31,352 nucleotides of DNA from Litorimonas sp964435725 (GCA_964435725.1 CAYTAJ010000023.1:1-31352), one strand, 5' to 3'; counted from the stretch's first letter, positions 8,043 through 16,374 are shown. Made by a program: numbers and translations. Notes: generated by a model not told the origin, from the sequence alone.

Positions 8043-8124
8043 AATGTGGAGGAATTATTAACCATATCTACTTAAAAGAGTGCCTTAAAAAACAACAAAA
8101 ACCCAATAATACCGATAGTTTTAT

Positions 8125-8874
8125 ATGAAAATCGCATTAATCATTCTTACCGCCGCTTTCATAACGGCAGGTATATCCGGCGTTTTCGGTATGGCGGGTG
8201 GCCTCATCTTTATGGGAATCATCGCGACCTTTTTAGGCGTGGCCGAAGCCATGGTTGTGCATGGGGCCGTGCAAAGTGTGAGCAATGGCTACCGCGCTTA
8301 CCTGCTTAGAGACGGTGTGCGGTGGGATATTTTAGGCTGGCAAGCCTTGGGCGCCCTGCCCGCCATTGGCTTGATGTTAGTGGCGGCCATTACCTTAAAC
8401 AAAGGACAGCTTTTTCTGGCGCTTGGTCTTTTACCTCTTCTGCTTTGGCTACCTCGTGGTTGGCTGCAAGGGGATGCGCAGAAACTGCCCCATGCCGCGC
8501 TTTGCGGGGCGATGGTGATGGGCCTAAACCTGACCGCAGGTGTTGCAGGCCCCGCGCTTGATTTCTTTTATGTAAAAACCACCCTCACCCGCCATGAAAT
8601 TGTCGCGACCAAAGCGGTGACAATGCTCGCCTCACATATTGTGAAGATTGGCTATTTTGGTATACCTCTCGCCTTATCCGCTGGTTTGGCAGGACTACCG
8701 CCTTGGTGGGTCTTCGTCGCGGCTATTCCCTGCGTTATGGCAGGCACATTCCTTGGCACGCGCCTGTTAAAGCATTTCTCTGACGTCGGTTTCCGTTCTG
8801 TCAGCCGTTACCTGGTGACCGCTATTGGTGCGGTATATGTCTGGAGAGGATTGGTCTTATTGGGCGTGATTTGA
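8125..8874 (+). CDS. TauE/SafE-family permease (sulfite exporter family)
   Basis: This 249-aa polytopic inner-membrane protein has about eight hydrophobic helices. The family pattern is visible: the first helix contains GISGVFGMAGGLIFMG (residues 17-32), repeated in the second half as the Gly-rich segment around LNLTAGVAGPALDFF. TauE/SafE proteins are thought to move sulfite, sulfoacetate or related anions, but the substrate here is not known. It is divergent from the coiled-coil gene (156 bases between starts). It converges on the EamA gene; if the intervening gap is spurious the two ends overlap by 18 bases. Confidence 0.88.
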   Translation: MKIALIILTAAFITAGISGVFGMAGGLIFMGIIATFLGVAEAMVVHGAVQSVSNGYRAYLLRDGVRWDILGWQALGALPAIGLMLVAAITLNKGQLFLALGLLPLLLWLPRGWLQGDAQKLPHAALCGAMVMGLNLTAGVAGPALDFFYVKTTLTRHEIVATKAVTMLASHIVKIGYFGIPLALSAGLAGLPPWWVFVAAIPCVMAGTFLGTRLLKHFSDVGFRSVSRYLVTAIGAVYVWRGLVLLGVI

Positions 8875-9966
8875 GCGCTTNNNNNNNNNNNNNNNNNNNN
8901 NNNNNNNNNNNNNNNNNNNNNNNNNNNNNNNNNNNNNNNNNNNNNNNNNNNNNNNNNNNNNNNNNNNNNNNNNNNNNNNNCGCTTTGAATTCAGCCACAT
9001 ATAAAGGCTAATACCCGAAAGCGTCACGATTGTGCCGACGCCGTCCCAAAAGGCAAAGGGCTCTTTCAAAACGATGATGGCCGCCACAATCGTCGCGAGC
9101 GGCCCGACCATGCCCATAACGGCCACGACTTGCGCGCCGACGCGTCCGATGGCGATATTGATGAGAAAGCTTGGCAAAATCGTAGAGAAAAACGCTATCA
9201 TCGCGCCAAGGACATAAATGCGAGGCGGTAAGTCCAAGGCCGCCACGACGCCCTCTTGGCCCAAACTATGAAATATAAAATGGGTGATAATCGTTGTACC
9301 AGCCGTAATCATCGCGAGACAGGTAAAGACTTTGGACCCCATACGGTCAATCATCCGTTTGGCGATAAGCTGGAACAGGGCAAAGAATATGGCTGTTGCG
9401 AGTATCAGCGCACTGCCCAAAGGCACATTGACACCCGTGGCGATATCCCCGCCCGCAAAGACAATGCCCAAGCCACTATAGGCGAGAATAATGGCGGCGA
9501 TGCCCGCTTTGGTGATTTTACCACCAAAGAAGAGAGCCCCAAAAATCACAACGAATGCGGGATAGGTAAAAAGGATTAACCGTTCCAATTGCGCCGTAAT
9601 CAATTTCAAGCCGGCGAAGTCGAGATAAGTACAGAGGTGATAGCCTAAAAAGCCCATGAGAGCCGCTTGAAACACATATTTCGTGGGGACATTTCCGCCT
9701 GCGCGTCGCAGACTGTAAATCAATATGCCGATATAGACAGGCAGGGAAAACCCCATTCTCAAAGCCATGAGCGTTATCGCGTCCAGATCATTGGCTTGCA
9801 GGCCACCGCCCGGCAGATAGGCGAGCTTCACGAAAATCGCTTTCATGGAATAGAGCATCGCTCCGAGCGCCGCGAAGACATAGCCCCATCGCGCTTTGGA
9901 CGGCGTGAGAGCCTTGCGCGGGTTCAGCAGGGCCTCACCTGTTGTTTCGCGTAAAGTTGTTCTCAC
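8857..9966 (-). CDS. EamA-family (drug/metabolite transporter superfamily) permease, interrupted by an N run
   Basis: The sequenced part encodes a polytopic protein with two EamA repeats and about ten membrane segments, e.g. WGYVFAALGAMLYSMKAIFV near the start and the late ATIVAAIIVLKEPFAFWDG, where the LKEP element is typical of EamA. The GTG start at 9966 overlaps the tadA stop (GTGA), suggesting translational coupling. The N run at 8881-8980 falls near the C-terminus. Joining the flanks through their shared 5 bases (CGCTT) gives an in-frame end ...WLNSKRSNHAQ and stop at 8857-8859, about 334 aa, a normal size. Substrate unknown. Confidence 0.85.
   Translation of the reverse strand: MRTTLRETTGEALLNPRKALTPSKARWGYVFAALGAMLYSMKAIFVKLAYLPGGGLQANDLDAITLMALRMGFSLPVYIGILIYSLRRAGGNVPTKYVFQAALMGFLGYHLCTYLDFAGLKLITAQLERLILFTYPAFVVIFGALFFGGKITKAGIAAIILAYSGLGIVFAGGDIATGVNVPLGSALILATAIFFALFQLIAKRMIDRMGSKVFTCLAMITAGTTIITHFIFHSLGQEGVVAALDLPPRIYVLGAMIAFFSTILPSFLINIAIGRVGAQVVAVMGMVGPLATIVAAIIVLKEPFAFWDGVGTIVTLSGISLYMWLNSKXXXXXXXXXXXXXXXXXXXXXXXXXXXXXXXXXXKRSNHAQ
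8881..8980. other. Assembly gap (100 N), probably zero length
   Basis: The left flank ends ...GAGCGCTT and the right begins CGCTTTGAATTC. They share CGCTT, and merging on it closes the EamA reading frame cleanly. The N count is the conventional placeholder, not a measured distance. Confidence 0.7.
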
Positions 9967-10430
9967 CGTCTCCGCGCCTTGAAAAAATCTTTCAACAGAG
10001 TCGACGCCTCATCTGCCAAGACTCCACCCGTAATTTGAGGGCGATGGTGGCAGCTGGGTTGCTCAAAAAAACGCACGCCCCTTTCAACCGCGCCGCCTTT
10101 TGGATCAGAGGCCCCATATATAACGCGGCCAATACGGGCATTAGCAATCGCTCCCGCGCACATCGTGCAAGGTTCAAGCGTCACATAAAGGTGCATCCCC
10201 GTCAGGCGATAATTCCCGGTTTTATAGGCACCATCGCGCAGAGCCAAAATTTCTGCATGTGCCGTCGGGTCGCAAATACCAATCGGTGCATTGCCGGTCC
10301 GAGCCAGAATTTCCTGTGTGGCAGGGTTGACCAAGACAGCCCCAACGGGCACTTCGCCTCGTAAAGAGGCCGCTTGCGCTTCGGCTAAAGCCAAGCGCAT
10401 ATAGTCTTCATCCGTCATAGCGCGCTTCAT
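9963..10430 (-). CDS. tadA: tRNA-specific adenosine deaminase
   Basis: TadA deaminates A34 to inosine in tRNA-Arg(ACG), needed to decode CGN codons. The cytidine/deoxycytidylate deaminase fold is clear: the zinc-binding and catalytic motif HAE (in DPTAHAEILAL), PCTMCAG with the two zinc cysteines, and the substrate-loop region ARIGRVIYGASDPKGGAV. The frame could run to 10478 but would then overlap rluB. ATG 10430 gives 155 aa; ATG 10418 (151 aa, with GAAG upstream) is equally possible. The stop overlaps the GTG start of the EamA gene. It is divergent from rluB with only about 27-39 bases between starts. Confidence 0.95.
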   Translation of the reverse strand: MKRAMTDEDYMRLALAEAQAASLRGEVPVGAVLVNPATQEILARTGNAPIGICDPTAHAEILALRDGAYKTGNYRLTGMHLYVTLEPCTMCAGAIANARIGRVIYGASDPKGGAVERGVRFFEQPSCHHRPQITGGVLADEASTLLKDFFKARRR

Positions 10431-10457
10431 TCGCGCAAAAACCTGAATGGTCAAGTC

Positions 10458-11480
10458 ATGCCTGCTATGAAAAAACAAGACTTAAGCCAAAAGCAAGGCG
10501 ACCGTATCGCCAAATATCTGGCGCGTGTCGGCGTGGCGTCTCGTCGGGACGTAGAAAAAATGATTGAGGCCGGACGTGTCAAGGTGAATGGAAAAACCCT
10601 AACCACACCAGTTTTCAAAGTGACCGGAAAAGAAGAGATATTAGTCGACAACGCCCCGGTTGCCGCCAAAGACATCCCGCGTCTCTGGCGATATCATAAA
10701 CCCGATGGCTTGGTGACCTCCCACAAAGATGAGCAAGGGAGGCGCACAATATTTGATGCCCTGCCGACGAATATGCCGCGTGTTATTTCAGTTGGGCGGC
10801 TCGACCTCACGTCTGAAGGATTAATTCTTTTGACCAATGATGGGGAACTGGCGCGGAAGTTAGAACTGCCCAGCACAGGATGGTCACGCCGCTATCGGGC
10901 CCGCGCCTATGGGAAAGTCACGCAAGAACAGCTTGATACGCTGAAAAAAGGCGTCGTCGTTGACGGTATCCCGACAGGCGAAATTATTGCCACACTCGAC
11001 CGTCAGCAAGGCGATAATGCGTGGATTAATGTGACATTGCGCGATGGGAAGAACCGCGAGGTCCGACGCGCCCTTGAAACACTGCGGTTAAAGGTCAATC
11101 GTCTTATTCGAGTCTCTTATGGGCCTTACATGCTAGGCGATTTGGGCAAAGGCGCGTGTGAAGAAATCAAGACACGTGTTTTACGGGATCAAGTCGGGCA
11201 TCTCATTGAGATTCCCGAAGAAAAAACGGCAACGAAAAAACCCAAGCGCGGCTCTCATGCCAGCGCCAAACGGTTTCAAGATAAACCTAAAGACGCAAGC
11301 GCGCCAAAGGGCCGGGGTAAATTTGCGAAATCCTTAAAAGCCAAATCCAAACGCCCGCCGAAAAAAGTCGTCGGCAATGCCTATGGTAAACCGGGCGGCA
11401 AAACGTCAGGCAAATTTGCACCCAGAACACATGGCAAGAATGGGCAAGGAAAAAGCGGACAAGGAAAAGGCAAGAAATAG
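10458..11480 (+). CDS. rluB: Pseudouridine synthase, RsuA/RluB/E/F family, with basic C-terminal tail
   Basis: The N-terminal S4 RNA-binding domain (about 14-70, RIAKYLARVGVASRRDVEKMI) precedes the pseudouridine synthase domain. The catalytic motif is GRLDLTSEGLILLTNDG, with Asp116 as nucleophile. By family and its position before rsmD it most likely modifies 23S rRNA U2605 (RluB type); RluE/RluF specificity cannot be excluded. From about residue 250 to 340 the protein ends in a Lys/Gly/Arg-rich, disordered tail (GKNGQGKSGQGKGKK at the end), common in alphaproteobacterial members and probably RNA-binding. The stop codon directly abuts the rsmD ATG, so the two are co-translated. Confidence 0.9.
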   Translation: MPAMKKQDLSQKQGDRIAKYLARVGVASRRDVEKMIEAGRVKVNGKTLTTPVFKVTGKEEILVDNAPVAAKDIPRLWRYHKPDGLVTSHKDEQGRRTIFDALPTNMPRVISVGRLDLTSEGLILLTNDGELARKLELPSTGWSRRYRARAYGKVTQEQLDTLKKGVVVDGIPTGEIIATLDRQQGDNAWINVTLRDGKNREVRRALETLRLKVNRLIRVSYGPYMLGDLGKGACEEIKTRVLRDQVGHLIEIPEEKTATKKPKRGSHASAKRFQDKPKDASAPKGRGKFAKSLKAKSKRPPKKVVGNAYGKPGGKTSGKFAPRTHGKNGQGKSGQGKGKK

Positions 11481-12041
11481 ATGCGGATTGTCACGGGTTC
11501 ATTACGGGGGCGAAACATCATAACCCCTAAGGGGCGAAATACTCGCCCCACAAGCGACCAAACACGCGAGTCTATCTTTAATATTCTACTACACGTCGAA
11601 TGGGCCCCCGAGATTGATGGCGCGATAGTTGCTGACATTTTTGCAGGCTCAGGTGCGCTTGGCTTGGAGGCCATCTCACGCGGGGCAGAGTTTTGCCTCT
11701 TTGTGGAAACCGAACCCAAAGCCCGCGCCGCCATTCGCGAAAACATTGATAAAATGGGCTTGTTTGGCTGTACACGACTGCATCGCCACGATGCCACAAA
11801 ACTCAAAATCGCGCCGGGCAATCTGCGCGGCCCCTTTACGCATATTTTTATGGACCCGCCCTATAACAAGGGGCTTTGGCGACCCGTTCTGTCGCGTTTA
11901 AAAGACTATGACCTCATCGCAAAAAACGGCGTGATAATCCTCGAAGAAAGCAAAGACGCCGAGATTGAGACGGCCGGTTTTGAAGTGTTGGCCGATAAGA
12001 CTTGGGGAGCGGCACGAGTTTTGTTTTTGAGACCCACGTAA
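11481..12041 (+). CDS. rsmD: 16S rRNA (guanine966-N2)-methyltransferase
   Basis: This 186-aa SAM-dependent methyltransferase modifies G966 in the small ribosomal subunit. It has the RsmD N-terminus MRIVTGSLRGRNI, the TRPTSDQTRESIFN motif (21-34), the SAM-binding loop DIFAGSGALGLEA (52-64) and the catalytic DPPY (125-128). The ATG immediately follows the rluB TAG with no spacer; the ribosome-binding signal would be in the rluB tail (AAGGAAAAGG). It forms a two-gene rRNA-modification operon with rluB. Confidence 0.96.
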   Translation: MRIVTGSLRGRNIITPKGRNTRPTSDQTRESIFNILLHVEWAPEIDGAIVADIFAGSGALGLEAISRGAEFCLFVETEPKARAAIRENIDKMGLFGCTRLHRHDATKLKIAPGNLRGPFTHIFMDPPYNKGLWRPVLSRLKDYDLIAKNGVIILEESKDAEIETAGFEVLADKTWGAARVLFLRPT

Positions 12042-12068
12042 TTAACGCATCGTAAAACGCGCGTTAAT
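12041..12068. repeat. Inverted repeat between rsmD and the DUF11-like gene
   Basis: ATTAACGC (12041-12048) and GCGTTAAT (12061-12068) form a perfect 8-bp inverted repeat with a 12-base loop, starting at the last base of the rsmD stop. No U tract follows, so it is not a standard terminator. It may be an mRNA 3'-end stem-loop or an operator. Confidence 0.4.
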
Positions 12069-12110
12069 CCTGAATACATCTTAGGACGTTAGACTGAGGG
12101 CGTGTTTAGG

Positions 12111-13481
12111 ATGGTCATAATTGTGATTATGGCATGGTTTTGCCATGCGACTTCTGCACTTGCGCAGAAGGTATCAGCCGATTTCGAGATCAAACGGCTG
12201 TCAAATATTGGCGGAACGTGGCGAACAATTGCGCTTGAGAACACTTATTCAGACGCCATAATCGTTTGTACACATAACCTTGTCTCTGATGCGAATAATA
12301 GCGCTGTCACGCGTATTACCAATATAACAGCGAGCAGTTTCGACTTACGCCTACAACAATATGAAAACTCTGCCTCGGTCACAGCGACCGACGTACATTG
12401 CGTAATCGCAGATGAAGGGGCTTATAATTCCGGCGGACTTAAATTCGAAGCGCGTAAAGTTCTCTCGGATCAAACAGCTGGATGGGCAATCGGTTGGGAA
12501 AATAGCCGTCTTGAAAACATCTCAGCGTCGCTCACCCAATCCTATACTAGTCCCATATTAATGGGTCAGGTGATGTCCTTTAATGACGTCCGAGCGAGCG
12601 TGATTTTTGCCAATGATTGTGAAGGACGAGGCAATCCGCCCTTCTTAAGTGGTTTTTCAGATGGGGCCTGTGTCGGTAAACATATTGGTCAAATCGACAG
12701 CACACGCCTGAGTGAAACGATTGGATACGTTGTTATCGAAAGCGGCACTGTAACCGTCAACGACATCAGGATAGCGGCGGCTATGGGGGCCGATACCGGG
12801 GCTGGTGTTGGCAATAATCCGCCTTTTAATTATAGCGTTAGCGGCGATTTTGACATTGGCGTTTTAACACAAGCCGGAGAAGATGGCGGCCAAGGCGGTT
12901 GGGCCGTTCTTTATGGCACTGACCCTCTCCCATCAGGGCAAGTGCGTTGGGCCATTGATGAAGAAACTGTCGCGGGCGATACCTCACGCACGCATACCGA
13001 TGAAAACGTCTCATATTGGTTGTTTGAAAACAGCCAAGCCCCTGATCTTTCAGCAAACAAAGATGTTGAGACATTTAGTGGGAACACAACGGATTATAAT
13101 CTGCCCGGCAGTGATGTTATCTATAATATCTCTGTCGCAAATAATGGCTCCGGCCCCGTTGATGTAAACAGCATTCTCATCATTGACGCCCTTCCGGAGG
13201 AACTCACCTTTTACAATGGCGACATTGATGATGGCGGGCCTGAAACCGATGCCGTGATTTTAACAGAAACAGGCAGCGGTTTGACATTTAATCCAGCCAC
13301 AGATTTGGGGTTTTCAAACGCAGCCTCGCAACCGTCTGATTTTACGGCCTGTAACTATACGCCCGCGGCAGGATATGACCCGGACGTCACCTTTATCTGC
13401 CTCGCCCCCAAAGGGGCTTTGGCAGAAGGCGCAATTACGCCGTCATCGATGACGCTCAGTTTTCGTGCACGGATAAAATGA
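12111..13481 (+). CDS. Secreted protein with C-terminal DUF11-like repeat domain
   Basis: The product is about 456 aa. A signal peptide (MVIIVIMAWFCHATSALAQ) is followed by a beta-rich, Asn/Ser/Thr-rich region beginning VSADFEIKRLSNIGGTWRTI. At about residues 325-400 lies a domain resembling DUF11/conserved-repeat modules: DYNLPGSDVIYNISVANNGSGP then INALPEEL-like text (LIIDALPEELTFYNG). Such modules are Ig-like and occur in cell-surface proteins. The ATG at 12111 is preferred because GAGGG is 10 bases upstream; the GTG at 12102 is too close to it. The N-terminal two thirds match no family I can name. Function unknown, probably surface or extracellular. Confidence 0.75.
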   Translation: MVIIVIMAWFCHATSALAQKVSADFEIKRLSNIGGTWRTIALENTYSDAIIVCTHNLVSDANNSAVTRITNITASSFDLRLQQYENSASVTATDVHCVIADEGAYNSGGLKFEARKVLSDQTAGWAIGWENSRLENISASLTQSYTSPILMGQVMSFNDVRASVIFANDCEGRGNPPFLSGFSDGACVGKHIGQIDSTRLSETIGYVVIESGTVTVNDIRIAAAMGADTGAGVGNNPPFNYSVSGDFDIGVLTQAGEDGGQGGWAVLYGTDPLPSGQVRWAIDEETVAGDTSRTHTDENVSYWLFENSQAPDLSANKDVETFSGNTTDYNLPGSDVIYNISVANNGSGPVDVNSILIIDALPEELTFYNGDIDDGGPETDAVILTETGSGLTFNPATDLGFSNAASQPSDFTACNYTPAAGYDPDVTFICLAPKGALAEGAITPSSMTLSFRARIK

Positions 13482-13592
13482 TTAAAAATCGAAATATTAC
13501 TCATTGAAGTTTATAGCTTGCCAATACACTTTTAGGTCAATGAAAAATTGCTATATTGGAGAAGTATAAACCTAATTCAAGAATTGAAATAT

Positions 13593-14399
13593 TTAAGCCG
13601 CAGTTTTGGACTGCTCATATGTTCTTGGTGCTAAGAATTCTGCCCCTTCATTCTTCAAAAAAAGAATGATTTTCTTAAATTCGTTAAAGCGTTCTGGGTC
13701 ATTCACCCAACTATTTGGATGCCCCTGAATGACTAAAACACTTTTATCTCTATGCGCCTCAAATCCCTTCTTGAAGGCCTCGAAATCCGGATTGTGAACA
13801 GGATATTCAATGTTTACTGATTTTATTCGCTTTAATTGGGTTAAAGTTGTCGGAACAACGTCATCATCAGTATCTTTAAACAACCAGACTGAAATCATTT
13901 TAGCGGATGATAAAGCCAATGCTGTATTGTCGTCCGTGGCATTGTATGGCGCACCAAAAGTTGTCAGTGTTAAACCGATCTTTTCACGTGCAAGCTTTTG
14001 TACACGTAGAATATCTTCCTTTTGATTTGCTAGGTTTCGCCCTCTAAAATCACTAATCCTTTGACCATTAACCTCCTGTCGACAATGACAATATCCATGA
14101 TTCCAAATCTCATGGCCTATGGCGTTTTGCCGAAGCAACCACTCTATGGATTGTACATTTTGCTTCTCTAAACCTTCACCGATTATACCTAAGGTCCCTA
14201 TGACATTATTCTGATTTAAGAATTCAAATGTTTGCGACCAGCCCTTTGTAACAGGAACATCTGCTCTGTAATCATCCAGTTTCAAAATGACGAATTGTCT
14301 CGGCTCCGTATGGTCTAGGCTGCGCGAATTTAAGGATGCACAAGACGACAAAAAACAGCATACAAATAAAGATATCAAGCTCTTCAGAAACAAGGTCAT
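13593..14399 (-). CDS. NodB-like polysaccharide deacetylase-type lipoprotein (DUF2334-like)
   Basis: This 268-aa protein has a lipoprotein signal ending LSSC (Cys20). The body resembles the NodB-homology/DUF2334 (beta/alpha)7 barrel: KLDDYR near residue 40 (metal-binding aspartates), HEIWNHGYCH (the H-x3-H-like metal site), FGAPYN, and a late VIQGHPNSW carrying a catalytic-type histidine. It probably deacylates a cell-envelope or extracellular polysaccharide, but the substrate is unknown. The gene is visibly more AT-rich than its neighbours, with many AAA/AAT/TTT codons, suggesting recent acquisition. It lies downstream of mutL in the same direction, 26 bases away, and converges on the DUF11-like gene. 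Confidence 0.75.
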   Translation of the reverse strand: MTLFLKSLISLFVCCFLSSCASLNSRSLDHTEPRQFVILKLDDYRADVPVTKGWSQTFEFLNQNNVIGTLGIIGEGLEKQNVQSIEWLLRQNAIGHEIWNHGYCHCRQEVNGQRISDFRGRNLANQKEDILRVQKLAREKIGLTLTTFGAPYNATDDNTALALSSAKMISVWLFKDTDDDVVPTTLTQLKRIKSVNIEYPVHNPDFEAFKKGFEAHRDKSVLVIQGHPNSWVNDPERFNEFKKIILFLKNEGAEFLAPRTYEQSKTAA

Positions 14400-14425
14400 A
14401 TCTGCCTCCCTTAGTAAGGACTAAA

Positions 14426-16306
14426 CTAACGTCGCCCAAACAATCTCTCAATATCCGCAAGCTTTAACTCGACATAGGTAGGCCGACCATGATTGCATTG
14501 GCCGCTATGCGGTGTGGCTTCCATTTGGCGGAGGAGCGCGTTCATTTCTTGACCATTGAGCCTGCGTCCCGCGCGTACGGAGCCATGGCAGGCCATTGTG
14601 CCGCAGACATGTTCGAACTTTTCTTTCAAAGACAATGCTTCGTCATATTCTGAAATATCATCGGCGAGGTCGCGTAAGAGACCCTGCACATCCATTTCGC
14701 CGAGCAAGGCGGGCGTTTCGCGCACGGCCACAGCCCCCGCTCCGAAGGGTTCGATAATCAGGCCCATTTCTGCTAATTCTTCGGCGCGCTCTAATATTCG
14801 GGCCGCATCTGTTTCGCCCAAATCGACAATATCGGGGATAAGGAGCGCTTGGCGTTCCACGCCTTTATCCGCCATGGCCTCTTTCATCCGCTCATAGACA
14901 AGCCGTTCATGCGCCGCATGTTGGTCGACAATAACAATGCCGTCCTGCGTCTGCGCCACCACATAAGTCTCATGAAGCTGCGCCCGCGCTGCACCCAATG
15001 GCTTCACTGTCAGGTCTTCAGCTTGACCCTGTGTCGGGTAACCTTCTGGAGAGTAAGCGGGTGTTTGCCCTTCAAACCTCTCTGGCATTTCTTCGACCTT
15101 AGCCGAGAACCCATCGACAAGGGGTTGTAGCGCAGGGTCATTGCGATAAGGCGCTTGGTAATTCGGCGCATAGCCCCTTCCTTGTGGGGCATAATTGCCT
15201 TGCAATGGCATGGCACCTTGCCCCGCCTGAATGCGGCCTAAAGCATAATCACTGACCGTGGTGCTTGCCCGATGACCTGCCTCTTCCAAAGCCAAGCGGA
15301 TACCTTTGACGATCAAACCACGAACGAGACCCGGATTGCGAAAGCGGACTTCGGTCTTGGCCGGATGGACGTTCACATCCACATGGTCTTGCGGCAGGTC
15401 GACATAAAGCGCGACAACGGGGTGGCGGTCCCGGGCGAGATAATCCTGATACGCGCCGCGTACGGCTCCGTGCAAAAGCTTATCCCGAACGGGACGGCCA
15501 TTTACGAACAAATACTGATGTTGGGAATTGCCCCGCGAATAGGTCGGCAATCCGGCAAACCCAGTCAGGGCAATTTTTTCCCGCACTTGTGATATCGGCA
15601 CAGCATTGGCGCTGAAATCCTGGCCTAAAATGCCCGCTAATCGCGCCAAACGCCCATCCATATCATCGCTTTGTTTGGCAAGCTTTAAGGTCACACGTGC
15701 GGGCGTGCCGAGGGTCATACCCACATGCGGGTTGGCCATAGCGAGGCGTTTGACGGTATCCGAAATGGCCAAGACTTCGCTGCGTTCTGATTTCAAGAAT
15801 TTTAGGCGAGCAGGTGTGGCATAGAACAGATCCCGCACCTCCACTCGCGTTCCATTCAGACCAAATCGTGCGGCGGGCCTCGGCGCTTGAACGTCACCGC
15901 CTTCGACGCGAAGTTCCCACGCACTGTCCGCGTCTACGGTTTGGCTGAGCAAAGAGAGGCGAGAGACGGACCCAATGGAGGGCAAAGCCTCCCCGCGAAA
16001 GCCCATGGTTGAGATATTGAGCAAATCCCACTCACCGCTGGCATTGGGCGAAAGCTTTGATGTCGCGTGACGTTCAACGGCAATGGGCAGTTCTACCTCA
16101 CTCATGCCTCGCCCGTCGTCTGTGATGGAAATGAGCGTGCGACCGCCATCTTCATATCTGATATCGACTTGGGTGGCGCCCGCATCAATCGCGTTTTCAA
16201 CCAGCTCTTTTATGACGCTGGACGGGCGTTCAATCACCTCCCCCGCCGCAATGCGGTTCACCGTTTCATTGGGCAGGCGACGAATCATTATGGGTGTTGC
16301 GCTCAT
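14426..16306 (-). CDS. mutL: DNA mismatch repair endonuclease MutL
   Basis: MutL couples MutS mismatch recognition to strand removal. The N-terminal GHKL ATPase motifs are intact: ELVENAIDAGA (34-44), DDGRGM (63-68), STMGFRGEAL (99-108) and NGT (151-153). A Pro/Gln/Tyr-rich linker (about 350-430) leads to the C-terminal dimerisation and nuclease domain with DQHAAHERLVYE (461-472), ACHGSVRAG (572-580) and QCNHGRPT (603-610), so this is a nicking-type MutL, fitting a lineage without MutH. The 626-aa length is normal. The ATG at 16306 directly follows the T tract of a terminator, so the ribosome-binding site is unclear; Met7 (16288) is an alternative start. Confidence 0.97.
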   Translation of the reverse strand: MSATPIMIRRLPNETVNRIAAGEVIERPSSVIKELVENAIDAGATQVDIRYEDGGRTLISITDDGRGMSEVELPIAVERHATSKLSPNASGEWDLLNISTMGFRGEALPSIGSVSRLSLLSQTVDADSAWELRVEGGDVQAPRPAARFGLNGTRVEVRDLFYATPARLKFLKSERSEVLAISDTVKRLAMANPHVGMTLGTPARVTLKLAKQSDDMDGRLARLAGILGQDFSANAVPISQVREKIALTGFAGLPTYSRGNSQHQYLFVNGRPVRDKLLHGAVRGAYQDYLARDRHPVVALYVDLPQDHVDVNVHPAKTEVRFRNPGLVRGLIVKGIRLALEEAGHRASTTVSDYALGRIQAGQGAMPLQGNYAPQGRGYAPNYQAPYRNDPALQPLVDGFSAKVEEMPERFEGQTPAYSPEGYPTQGQAEDLTVKPLGAARAQLHETYVVAQTQDGIVIVDQHAAHERLVYERMKEAMADKGVERQALLIPDIVDLGETDAARILERAEELAEMGLIIEPFGAGAVAVRETPALLGEMDVQGLLRDLADDISEYDEALSLKEKFEHVCGTMACHGSVRAGRRLNGQEMNALLRQMEATPHSGQCNHGRPTYVELKLADIERLFGRR

Positions 16307-16339
16307 AAAAAAAGCCTAGCGAGTGTTGGGTCGCTAGGC
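16307..16339 (-). terminator. Strong intrinsic terminator ending at the mutL start codon
   Basis: On the minus strand GCCTAGCGA, an 8-base loop and TCGCTAGGC (16331-16339 pairing with 16314-16322) form a perfect 9-bp stem followed by seven T (16307-16313). The next three bases are the mutL ATG. It should end the lspA-DUF3035 transcript, and it also occupies the place where the mutL ribosome-binding site would be. Confidence 0.85.
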
Positions 16340-16349
16340 CACGATGTGA

Positions 16350-16365
16350 CACAGTTTAAACTGTG
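16350..16365. promoter_or_regulatory. Perfect 16-bp palindrome upstream of mutL
   Basis: CACAGTTTAAACTGTG is a perfect uninterrupted palindrome, 44-59 bases upstream of the mutL ATG and 10 bases after the DUF3035 stop. With no loop it makes a poor RNA hairpin but a good operator for a dimeric regulator. Function unknown. Confidence 0.4.
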
Positions 16366-16374
16366 GATGTGGGT

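Noticed and set aside
13562..13592. TTCAA-GAA-TTGAA stem between convergent genes as a bidirectional terminator
   Set aside because: Short AT-only stem without a clear T run; could not be separated from AT-rich background.
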